DNA of 64,000 bases from Plesiocystis pacifica SIR-1 (GTDB taxonomy: Bacteria > Myxococcota_A > Polyangia > Nannocystales > Nannocystaceae). Of this stretch, positions 49,842 through 58,047 are shown one piece after another. The stretch spans positions 114,488-178,487 of the forward strand of contig NZ_ABCS01000006.1 in NCBI RefSeq assembly GCF_000170895.1, in the 5' to 3' direction. The notes beneath the pieces are model-generated. The model was not told where the DNA came from, did no database searches, and saw only the letters and a program-made list of their open reading frames with translations. A program made the position numbers and the translations under genes. Within the stretch, counting starts at the first letter, position 1. Each line of letters opens with the position of its first letter.

Positions 49842-51530
49842 TCATGCATCGAGATCGGCGCCCGAAGCACGAAAATCTGTCGCCGGAGTCCCAGCGCCAG
49901 CGTCGCCGCCCTCGCGCTCATCCTGATCAAAGGGCCAAATCAGCGCCCATAGAGCGATCAAGGGCAGCAAACTGAGCGGTCCAGGCAACCCCATGAGCCG
50001 TCCGAGGGTCGTGGCGCTGCCCGGCGGCAGCTGGGCGACGCGGATCTCCGGCACGGCGTAGGCCCAGACCGGGTTGCCGTGGCCAGGCGCCTCCGGGCCC
50101 GCAGCCGTGATCAAAATCATTTGTATACAGGCGATGCCCGCGAGAACCAGCGTGGCCCGGGGCAGCCGAGCCAGGGGCGGACCCAGACCCAGCGCCAAGA
50201 AGGGCAGCATCGGGACCATGTGCCGGGGGCCGAGGGCCGCCCCGCCGTCCCACATGTAGTAGCCGCTGTTGAGGCCCAGGTACCACAGACCGACGAGCAC
50301 GCAGACCAACCAGTCCCCGCGCAGCAGCACGCCGGCCTCGCCCGAGGAGGCGTCCGCGTTGGGCTCGCTCGGCGCCCGGGCGTGCCACAGGCACACGCCC
50401 AGGCCCCAGGCCGCGAGCAAGAGCACCGGCGAGAGGTAAAAGAGCCCGCGGTAGCTGCCGAACAGCAGCTGCACGGCGACGGCGGGGTTGGGCCAGCCGA
50501 GGCCGTAGGCGACCTTCATGCCCTCGGCGAACTCTTCGAGGTAGACGAAGTCGTAGCCGGTCTTCAGCGGGCTGCCGAACGCCCAGGTGTGGTAGCCGGC
50601 GAGCAGCACCGCCCACGGCACCCCGCCCGCGCACACGCCCAGGGCAAAGCGCAGGCCTCGACGCCACAGGCTCCAGGCGACGAGCACGAGCACGGGGACG
50701 GCCGCCGTGTACTCGGCGAGCACCGCCCAGCCCAGGCAGGTCCCGACGAGCACGGGCATCCCCCAGCCCGCCTCGGGCGCGCGGTGTTCTGGAGCGCTCA
50801 GCACGGTCAGCGCGAAGGCCCCAAACAGGCAGCAGGCGGCGAGCTGGTGGCCGTAGAGGCCGCAGCTATAGCCGAGCGCGGGCGTGGCCAGGAGCCAGAT
50901 CAGCGTCGCCCAGGTCGCCCAGCGCAGGCGCCCGAACTCGGCGAGCATCAACAGGTAGAACAGGCCCGCGACGATCAGCGTGGGCAGGGAGATCGCGACC
51001 ATCCGGCACAGCCACAGCGCGGTCTGCTGGGCCGGGTTGTAGGCCAGCGCGTCGCCGGGCAGGCGATCTTCGGGGGCCGGGACGGTCCCGGCCGCGCTCG
51101 CCCCCGGATCCAGGGGGATGACCCGCACCTCGGGGAGCTCCCCCCCGGTCAGCCGGCGCTCGGCGACGAACAGGGCGTAGGGCAGCGCCGACAGCAGCGA
51201 CACACCGGGGGCCTTGTCGCTGTAGAAGTGCCCGTCGCGGAAGCTCTTGTCCCCGGTCGTGACCTCCCAGGGATCGATGTGCACCTGCCCCTTCTCGACG
51301 AGGGCGCGGGTCAGGGCCAGGCGCGAGTTTTGGTTCCAGGCGGGCGGGCCGACGAAGTACGCGAAGGTGCACAGCAAGGCGAGGGCGAGCAGGCCCAGCC
51401 GCGGGTGGTCGCGCAGGGGCGCCCACAGCTCGCGAAGCTGCGCGAGCAGCCCTCGCGCTCCGCCTTCGCCTCGCGCTGGGATCGCCTCCGGGGAGGGATT
51501 GGCCCCAGCTTCGCCGTGATCGTCGCTCAC
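49842..51530 (-). CDS. Multi-pass membrane protein, GT-C glycosyltransferase-like
   Basis: A 562-residue protein with about 10-12 membrane helices. The first periplasmic loop, with NSRLALTRALVEKGQVHIDPW and GHFYSDKAPGVSLLS, resembles the loop of GT-C/dolichyl-phosphate-mannose-type transferases and related hypothetical membrane proteins. A donor and acceptor cannot be named. The start is taken as GTG 51530, which leaves 73 bases to the divergent lipoprotein; the ATG at 51605 would overlap the start codon of that gene. The C-terminus is a short acidic tail. Confidence 0.8.
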   Translation of the reverse strand: MSDDHGEAGANPSPEAIPARGEGGARGLLAQLRELWAPLRDHPRLGLLALALLCTFAYFVGPPAWNQNSRLALTRALVEKGQVHIDPWEVTTGDKSFRDGHFYSDKAPGVSLLSALPYALFVAERRLTGGELPEVRVIPLDPGASAAGTVPAPEDRLPGDALAYNPAQQTALWLCRMVAISLPTLIVAGLFYLLMLAEFGRLRWATWATLIWLLATPALGYSCGLYGHQLAACCLFGAFALTVLSAPEHRAPEAGWGMPVLVGTCLGWAVLAEYTAAVPVLVLVAWSLWRRGLRFALGVCAGGVPWAVLLAGYHTWAFGSPLKTGYDFVYLEEFAEGMKVAYGLGWPNPAVAVQLLFGSYRGLFYLSPVLLLAAWGLGVCLWHARAPSEPNADASSGEAGVLLRGDWLVCVLVGLWYLGLNSGYYMWDGGAALGPRHMVPMLPFLALGLGPPLARLPRATLVLAGIACIQMILITAAGPEAPGHGNPVWAYAVPEIRVAQLPPGSATTLGRLMGLPGPLSLLPLIALWALIWPFDQDEREGGDAGAGTPATDFRASGADLDA

Positions 51531-51603
51531 GCGCCCCCACCCTGCCCAAAACTGCGCCGTCGATGCAAGCGGCCGCCGTGATATCGCTGGTTCTCCCCCC
51601 GCC

Positions 51604-53349
51604 ATGTCGACCCTGCGCCGCTCCCGAGTTCTCCCTGTGCCGCTGCTGGCTGCCCTGAGCCTCGCGTGCCCCGCCCCGCCCGCGGGCGACGAGGCCGACG
51701 GAGCGGACGAAGTCAGCGAACAAGACGGGGAGGTCAGCGACTCGCAGTCCAGCGCCGAGGCGAGCAGCGACGACAGCCCGACGATCATCTGCGAGCCCGG
51801 AGACACGCGCTGCGACGGCCCGGACACCCTCGAGGTCTGCGCGGCCACCGGGCTCGAGTGGGAGCCCGTGCCCTGCGAGGGCTACCAGCAGTGCGAGTCC
51901 TGCTTCGAAAACACCCAGGGCTGCGTCGCGGCCTGCGTGGGGCCGTGCGAGAAGCTCAAGGACACCCCGAGCTCGGAGGGCTGCTCCTTCTACGCGACGA
52001 GCATGTACCAGGCCGACACCCAGCTCGACCCGCCGCCCCCCGACGCGATCGTCGTCGGCAACCCCCAGGTCGACCAGCCCGCGACCGTCGAGCTCTACTT
52101 CGCCCCCGAGGGCAGCAACATCGAGGCGCTCGTCGAGGGCCCGATCACCCTCCAGCCCGGCGAGTCCCACGTCTTCCTGCTGCCCGGCGAGCTGACCGAG
52201 TACTACGAGAACACCTCCATGCACCGGTCCGGGGCCGTGCACCACGTGACCTCCGACCTGCCCGTGGTCGCCTACCTGCACTCGCCCTTCGAGGGCTCCT
52301 CGACCAACGGCTCGTCCCTGCTCCTGCCCGAGCACATGATGACCGGCGAGTACGTGGTCTACGGCCACTCGGCCTACGTCACGCCCAGCTACTTCGTGGT
52401 CATCGCCCTCGAGCACCAGACCACCGTGCGCTGGTGGCCGAGCGTCGAGACCGCGGGCGACATGCTGCCCCTGCCCTACGTGGAGGCCGGGGCCATGGGC
52501 GAGTACACCCTCAACCGCTTCGACAACATGCGCATCGACAGCTCGGTCAAGAACATGCTCCCGCGCTGCGAGCAGGATCTGTCGGGCACGGTCATCACCG
52601 CCGACAAGCCGATCTGGGTGGTCTCGGCGATCCGAGGCCTGCGCATCCCCTTTTGCTCGGGCGAGCCCATCGAGGGCTGCTCGCCGCCGGCCAAGGTCGA
52701 CTCGGCCTGCAACCGCGGCTCGGACTTCGTGCAAGAGCAGGTCATCCCCCTCGAGTACTGGGGCCAGCTCTACGTCGGCCCGCACTCGCCCCTGCGCGGG
52801 CAAGAGCTGCACTACTGGCGGATCTACGCCGGCGATCCCGACGTGACCGTCGACGTCGACCCGCCCCAGCCCGGCTTCCCGATGACCTTCGCCGAGCGCG
52901 GCGACTGGGCCGAGCTCGTCGTCGACAACGGCACCAACCTCGTGTTCTCCGGCGACGGCCCCTTCATGCCGGTGCAGTACGTCGCCGGCCACCACGAGGC
53001 CGACGACCGCGGCTCCCCGGCCATGGTCCAGATGGCGCCCACCGAGCAGTTCCTCGACCGCTACGTGTTCGTGACCGGCTACAACTACGACGAGCACTAC
53101 GTCCAGGTGATCCGCACCAACGACGGCCAGGCCGTCGACCTCGACGGGACCCCCGTAGAGGGCTGGGCGACCGTCGGGGACTGGCAGGTGGCCAACGTCC
53201 TCATCGAGGAGGGCGCCCACGAGATCCGCAGCGAGGGCAACTTCGGGATCATCCAGTACGGGTACAGCGACTTCAACGGCTACGCCGATCCCTCCGCAGG
53301 CTACGGCTACCCCGGCGGGATGAAGAGCGAGCTCATCAACATCCCCTGA
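51604..53349 (+). CDS. IgGFc-binding-protein-like lipoprotein
   Basis: A 581-residue predicted lipoprotein with lipobox LSLAC (Cys22). An acidic linker is followed by a Cys-rich region (about 60-125) with ten or so cysteines (CEPGDTRCDGPD, CEGYQQCESC, CVAACVGPC). The remaining 450 residues match the IgGFc-binding N-terminal-like domain: AVHHVTSDLPVVAYLHSP, SSLLLPEHMM, WGQLYVGPHSPLRGQELHYWRIYA, and FLDRYVFVTG. Ligand unknown. It is similar in plan to the lipoprotein at 16180-17865 but with a different Cys-rich module. Confidence 0.9.
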   Translation: MSTLRRSRVLPVPLLAALSLACPAPPAGDEADGADEVSEQDGEVSDSQSSAEASSDDSPTIICEPGDTRCDGPDTLEVCAATGLEWEPVPCEGYQQCESCFENTQGCVAACVGPCEKLKDTPSSEGCSFYATSMYQADTQLDPPPPDAIVVGNPQVDQPATVELYFAPEGSNIEALVEGPITLQPGESHVFLLPGELTEYYENTSMHRSGAVHHVTSDLPVVAYLHSPFEGSSTNGSSLLLPEHMMTGEYVVYGHSAYVTPSYFVVIALEHQTTVRWWPSVETAGDMLPLPYVEAGAMGEYTLNRFDNMRIDSSVKNMLPRCEQDLSGTVITADKPIWVVSAIRGLRIPFCSGEPIEGCSPPAKVDSACNRGSDFVQEQVIPLEYWGQLYVGPHSPLRGQELHYWRIYAGDPDVTVDVDPPQPGFPMTFAERGDWAELVVDNGTNLVFSGDGPFMPVQYVAGHHEADDRGSPAMVQMAPTEQFLDRYVFVTGYNYDEHYVQVIRTNDGQAVDLDGTPVEGWATVGDWQVANVLIEEGAHEIRSEGNFGIIQYGYSDFNGYADPSAGYGYPGGMKSELINIP

Positions 53350-53595
53350 GCGCGAACGATCGCTAGAGCGCGCGAGAGAGCGCGGAGGCGAGCGCGACCT
53401 CGCCCCACGCCTCGGGGTTGGTGGTCCGCTCCGGATGCCCCTTCGATCGAGGAGTCCACGAGCCTCGGCGCGAGATTGCGGCGCGTGGTTTTTTTCGCGC
53501 GAAGCAGCACCTCGTTTCCGCGCATCAACACCGTCGACTTCGACACTGCCCCCGCTCGAGCTTCCCGCGCTACACTGATTGCGCTGGATGTGAAC

Positions 53596-54729
53596 ATGTA
53601 CGCCTCGACCTTGCGACCCTCGTCCCTCCTGTCCCTCTCCTGCGCGACGCTGCTGTTGTGCGCGGCCCCCCTGGCCTGCTCCGACGACGGCGGCGGCTCG
53701 ACAGGCGACGGCGCCGACGGGACAGCAGAGAGCGCAGACACCGAGTCGACGGACGACGAGGTCGGCACCTCCGAGTCGAACGGCGAAGAGTCCGGGACCA
53801 ACGAGGGCTCGAGCTCGGAGTCGATGGACACCACCGACTCGACCGACACCACCGACACGACGGACACCACCGAGACCGGCACGATGGACACCGAGACCGG
53901 CATGATGGACACCGGCGACACGGGCATGATGGATACCGGGACCGGCATGATGGACACCGGCGATACCGGCGTGATGGACACCGGCGACACCGGCGTGATG
54001 GACACCGGCGACACCGGCGTGATGGACACCGGCGACACCGGCATGGTCGAGGACGGCGTCTACCTCGTGCACGTGCGCAACGACCTCGAGACCCTCGTCA
54101 AGATCGACGTCGAGACCGGCGAGGAGACGCAGGTCTGCGACTTCGGCGAGAACGTCAGCTACCCCTCGATCACCTTCGGCATCGACGGCCAGCTCTACGG
54201 CTCGCGCCAGGGTCAGTTCCTCGACATCATCGATCCCTGCGACTGCTCGACGACCTTCATCGGGTCCATGGGCTACACGGGCATCAACGGCATCACCGCC
54301 AACGGCCTCGAGATCCTGCGCCTGTACGGCATGACCAACGTCCAGGACGTGCTCCTCGACATCGACACCCAGACCGCCGCGGCCACCGAGGTCGGCAACG
54401 GCCTGGGCGTCAACGTGGGCACCCACGGCTCGACCTGGTCCAACGACATCGTCGGCCTGTACATGATCAACGGCAACGACGACAGCCTCTACAGCGTCGA
54501 CATCATCAGCGGCATCGCGACCTTCGTCGCGGCCCTCGACGTGCCCATCGGGACCGTGGGGATCGAGTGGCATCCCGAGAACGGCATGCTCTACACCTGC
54601 ACCGACGGGCACCTCTACGAGGTCGATCCGAGCGACGGGACGACCATGGAGATCGGCAACATGGCGCACCCGTGCACGAACCTCGCGGCCCAGTGGACGG
54701 CGGTCGAGTGCATCGATGATCTACCTTGA
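53596..54729 (+). CDS. Lipoprotein with 24-nt repeat stalk
   Basis: A 377-residue predicted lipoprotein with signal peptide ending APLAC (Cys28). A Ser/Thr/Asp/Glu linker contains a run of eight-residue G(V/M)MDTGDT units (about 102-148). The C-terminal domain of 230 residues has repeated strand phrases GVYLVHVRNDLETLVKID, FGIDGQLYGSRQGQFLDI, GLYMINGNDDSLYSVD and GMLYTCTDGHLYEVDP, consistent with a beta-propeller. The start is ATG 53596, with GTG 53590 also possible. It is preceded by 246 bases without a gene. Confidence 0.85.
   Translation: MYASTLRPSSLLSLSCATLLLCAAPLACSDDGGGSTGDGADGTAESADTESTDDEVGTSESNGEESGTNEGSSSESMDTTDSTDTTDTTDTTETGTMDTETGMMDTGDTGMMDTGTGMMDTGDTGVMDTGDTGVMDTGDTGVMDTGDTGMVEDGVYLVHVRNDLETLVKIDVETGEETQVCDFGENVSYPSITFGIDGQLYGSRQGQFLDIIDPCDCSTTFIGSMGYTGINGITANGLEILRLYGMTNVQDVLLDIDTQTAAATEVGNGLGVNVGTHGSTWSNDIVGLYMINGNDDSLYSVDIISGIATFVAALDVPIGTVGIEWHPENGMLYTCTDGHLYEVDPSDGTTMEIGNMAHPCTNLAAQWTAVECIDDLP
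53899..54039 (+). repeat. 24-nt coding minisatellite
   Basis: Units of 24 nt (GGCGTGATGGACACCGGCGA core) follow each other at 53899-53922, 53944-53967, 53968-53991, 53992-54015 and 54016-54039, with one 21-nt variant at 53923-53943. The last three units are identical. All keep the reading frame of the lipoprotein and encode G(V/M)MDTGDT. Confidence 0.9.
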
Positions 54730-54850
54730 TCCTGGCCTAAGTCCGGCCTGAGTCCGGCCCGATAGCGGGACGCTCGGCCAGTCTCCGGGCCACTCTCGAG
54801 CTTCCCTAGCGCGGAATCACCGGAGATTTTCCGGCACGGCCCTTGCTCGA

Positions 54851-55786
54851 ATGGGGGTCATGCCGACCACCCTCCACCAGGGCGCCGCGCGGCCGCTCCT
54901 CGACGAGCCCGAGCGCGCCTTTGCCTGCCTGCGGGAGCTCTTTGGCCTCGAGATCCCGGCGCTGACGCAGGCTCGAGACCGGCACGCGGCCTTGGAGCGC
55001 TTCCAGCCCTGCCTGGGCGACAGCGGAGAGCTCCGGCCGGACGCGCTGCTCTCGGCGGATGACCCCGACGATCCGCACGGCGGCGTCGGTCTGATCATCG
55101 AGGCCCAGCGACGGCCGGATCGGGTCAAACATCGGCACCTGTGGGTCTACTGGGCGCTGGTCAGCGAGTACCTGTGTCGGAGTACGGCCGTGATGATGAT
55201 CGCGCTGAGCGACGAGGTCTCGCGCTGGGCGAGGCGGCTCGACGCCCGCGAGCTCCCCCCGCGGGAAGCATTGCTGGTCCTGGACCGACACAACATGCCG
55301 GTCATCGTCGATCCGAGCCAGGCTGCGCGAGAGCCTGGGTGGGCGACGCTGTCGGCGTTGATCCACGGCGTGCACGGCAAGCTCGAGCCGACGCTCGCGG
55401 CCTTGCCGGTGATCCTCGAGCTCCCCGACGAGCGACGCTGGCGCTACGCCTCCTACATGCTGTGCGCCCTCGACTCGCGCAGCCGTGCCATGCTTCGGGA
55501 AGCGTTGAGTCCCATGCAGCGATTTCAAATCAGCGACATCGAACGACGAAGCATCGCCTTTCACGACGGCCGCGAAGAAGGGCGCCACCTCGGACAGATC
55601 GAGATCCTCCGCGAGCTCGTGGAGACCATCCTGCAACTGCGCGGCTTCCTGCCCAGTCCCGAGCTCCGCGCGGCGATCCGAGCCAGCACCCATCTCGGGC
55701 GACTGCTCGAGGCTCGAAGTCGCGCCAAGGAAGCACAAAGCCTCGACGAGGTGAACGCCCTCGAGCGCCTCTTGCTCGGAGGCTGA
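54851..55786 (+). CDS. PD-(D/E)XK nuclease-like / Rpn-type protein
   Basis: A 311-residue soluble protein. The N-terminal half has the arrangement seen in Rpn/YhgA-like PD-(D/E)XK proteins: an Asp-rich stretch DDPDDPHGG, then GLIIEAQRRPDRVKHRHLWVYWALV, where Glu-X-Gln plus nearby residues would form the metal site, and a strand AVMMIALSDEVSRWAR. The C-terminal half is helical, with Arg-rich and leucine-rich segments. Rpn proteins promote recombination and include DNA endonucleases; activity here is inferred only. The start could also be ATG 54860. Confidence 0.75.
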   Translation: MGVMPTTLHQGAARPLLDEPERAFACLRELFGLEIPALTQARDRHAALERFQPCLGDSGELRPDALLSADDPDDPHGGVGLIIEAQRRPDRVKHRHLWVYWALVSEYLCRSTAVMMIALSDEVSRWARRLDARELPPREALLVLDRHNMPVIVDPSQAAREPGWATLSALIHGVHGKLEPTLAALPVILELPDERRWRYASYMLCALDSRSRAMLREALSPMQRFQISDIERRSIAFHDGREEGRHLGQIEILRELVETILQLRGFLPSPELRAAIRASTHLGRLLEARSRAKEAQSLDEVNALERLLLGG

Positions 55787-55835
55787 AGGTTGGACCCGTT
55801 GGCCTCGAGCGAGCGCGGTGCGACCATCGGGTCGC

Positions 55836-58037
55836 ATGTCTCGCTCCAGTCGACGTCTGTCGCCCCTGCTGCTCCCCTGCGTCCTGGTCCTGAGCGCGTG
55901 TCCCCAGGGTGACGTGCCCTCCGAGGGCTCGGACGCGGGCTCCGAGACAGACGACGAGATCGGCGACGACACGAGCACCGACACGGATCCGGGCACCACC
56001 TCGACGGAATCCGAGTCGTCCACCGAGACCGAAACGTCGGAGACCGCCGAAACCGACTCTTCGGAGACCACCGAGACCGAAACCGAGACCGACACGACGG
56101 ACACCGACACGACGGACACCGGCTTCGAGGGCAACCCGCTGTTCGATCCCGAATGCAGCGAGTGGATCCCCACCAAGGTCCGCGCCCGCGGCCTCGACTC
56201 GGTGTGGACCGACGGCGTGGACATCGTCGCGGGCGGCGACGTCGACCTGGTCGTGCGCGAGGCCGGCGGCTGGATCGACACCGACGACATCGCCCTGCCC
56301 ACGCAGGTCGGCCCCATCACCCGCGTGTGGGGGCCGCCCAACGCCCTCTGGCTCCTCGCCCGCGACGGCGAGACCCACTGGGGCGTCTATACCTTCGACG
56401 GGAGCGGCCTGAGCGAGGCCCACGCGTTCACCCCGGTCGTCGGCTCCGAGGGCCTCGACCTCGCCCTGCTCACGGGCGCGTCCCCCGACGCCGTCTGGGC
56501 CGCGGCCACGCCCATCTGCGGGGGGATCGGCTGCCAGATCGATCCGATGTGCAGCTGCGAGCAGACCCCCTCGGAGCTGGTCTTCTTCGACGGCGACACC
56601 TGGACCGACACCGACGCCCCCTTCCAAGCCCGCGCGCTGTGGACCGACGGCGACGCGGTGGTGGCCGTGGGCGAGGGCCTGTCGGGAGACGCGGGCGGCG
56701 TGGCCTACCGCATCGAGGGCGGCGAGTGGGTCGAGGAGTCCATCCCCAACCTCGACAGCCTGCGCAGCCTCGGGGGCGTGGACGCCGACGACCTGTGGGC
56801 CGGAGGCCTCGACGGCGCCCTCGCCCGGCGCGTCCAGGGCAGCTGGCAAGACTACGGGCTGCCGACCTCGGACACGATCATCCGCGTCGCGGCCGTGGAC
56901 GCGGCCGAGGTCTACGCGCTCGGCGACGGCGGCGAGCTGTGGCGCTTCGACGGGGTCAGCTGGTCGCTGTGGCTCGAACAGGCCAAGCTCCGCGACGTCG
57001 GCGTGCTCGACGACGGCCTCGTCGGCGTCGGCGTCGACAGCCTGTTCGACGACGGCCACCTCGTCGCCCACATCGACACCAGCGACGCCTCGCTGACGCC
57101 CCTCTATACCCGCGAAGACGCGTTCGGGCCCACGGCCTTCGTCATCGACTCGATGGACAGCGTCGTCGGCAGCGACCGCTTCCCCCACCTCAACTGGCGC
57201 TTCGACGGGGTCAGCTGGGCGCCCACCTACGAAGGCTTCAACCAGGGCTTTTCGGGGCTCCTGGGCGCCGTCGACGAGGGCTTTGGCTGGGTCAGCGGCG
57301 TCCCCTCCCTGGGCCAGGCGGTGTGGCAGATCAGCGGCGGCGAGGTCCTGGCCCACCCCGACCCGGTAGACAACACCGCCGTCTACACGGGCGCCGATCT
57401 CGTCGAGCGCGACGGCGAGACCCAGCTGTGGATCGTCGGCCGCGACCTGAGCGATCAGAGCGCGATGGTCCACCAGCTCAGCGGCGGGCAGTGGTTCGAT
57501 CGTACCCCGGCGAGCCCCGAGGCCGACAGCGCCGGGCGCCTCGCCCACGCTGGCGGCCGCGTGTTCGCGGTGCTCAGCTCGTCCAACCCGATCACCCTCG
57601 ACATCGTCTACAGCGACACCGACGGCGAGTGGCTGCCGATCGACCACGGCTTCGAGTGGATCGACCACCTCATGGCCACGGACCCGGAGCAGCTGTGGCT
57701 GACGGGCTACACCTCCGAGCCCGAGGGCAACCAGCTCTACGGCTGGGACGGCAGCCAGTGGCGCCGCGTCGACGAGGACTGGCCCGAGTTCGCGGGCGTG
57801 GGTGATTGGCAACGCCTGATCCGACACACCGACGCCGCCGCGTGGGCGCTGACCTCCCGCCTCGACGCCAGCGAGCAGCTCGCGTTCTGGGACGGCAGCG
57901 ACTGGGCCCTCGTCGACACCCCGGCGCAGCTGCACGGCTGGGACAACCCACGCAGCAACCGGATCGCCGCCGGGCCCGATGGACTGATCATCCACGACGG
58001 GCTCCGTCGCTGGCGCTTCGAGTTCTGCCCCGAGTAG
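55836..58037 (+). CDS. Lipoprotein with beta-propeller domain
   Basis: A 733-residue predicted lipoprotein with lipobox LSAC (Cys22), then an 80-residue linker of Thr/Glu/Asp/Ser. The main part consists of many repeats of about 45-50 residues with phrases such as RVWGPPNALWLLARDG, DAVWAAATP, DLWAGGLDG, EVYALGDGGELWRFDGVSW and FGWVSGVP. These are typical of propeller proteins with Trp at strand ends. A Cys cluster (CGGIGCQIDPMCSCEQ) lies near residue 232. The frame continues to the stop at 58037, 10 bases before the helicase start. Confidence 0.88.
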   Translation: MSRSSRRLSPLLLPCVLVLSACPQGDVPSEGSDAGSETDDEIGDDTSTDTDPGTTSTESESSTETETSETAETDSSETTETETETDTTDTDTTDTGFEGNPLFDPECSEWIPTKVRARGLDSVWTDGVDIVAGGDVDLVVREAGGWIDTDDIALPTQVGPITRVWGPPNALWLLARDGETHWGVYTFDGSGLSEAHAFTPVVGSEGLDLALLTGASPDAVWAAATPICGGIGCQIDPMCSCEQTPSELVFFDGDTWTDTDAPFQARALWTDGDAVVAVGEGLSGDAGGVAYRIEGGEWVEESIPNLDSLRSLGGVDADDLWAGGLDGALARRVQGSWQDYGLPTSDTIIRVAAVDAAEVYALGDGGELWRFDGVSWSLWLEQAKLRDVGVLDDGLVGVGVDSLFDDGHLVAHIDTSDASLTPLYTREDAFGPTAFVIDSMDSVVGSDRFPHLNWRFDGVSWAPTYEGFNQGFSGLLGAVDEGFGWVSGVPSLGQAVWQISGGEVLAHPDPVDNTAVYTGADLVERDGETQLWIVGRDLSDQSAMVHQLSGGQWFDRTPASPEADSAGRLAHAGGRVFAVLSSSNPITLDIVYSDTDGEWLPIDHGFEWIDHLMATDPEQLWLTGYTSEPEGNQLYGWDGSQWRRVDEDWPEFAGVGDWQRLIRHTDAAAWALTSRLDASEQLAFWDGSDWALVDTPAQLHGWDNPRSNRIAAGPDGLIIHDGLRRWRFEFCPE

Positions 58038-58047
58038 ACTCGAAGCC

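Noticed and set aside
53899..54039. Possible CRISPR array
   Set aside because: The units are contiguous, coding and without unique spacers; they form a minisatellite in a lipoprotein gene.
50866..54669. A 1267-residue minus-strand open frame across the IgGFc-like and repeat-stalk genes
   Set aside because: Composition is typical of an antisense shadow, and it would overlap three supported genes; its repeats simply mirror the 24-nt minisatellite.
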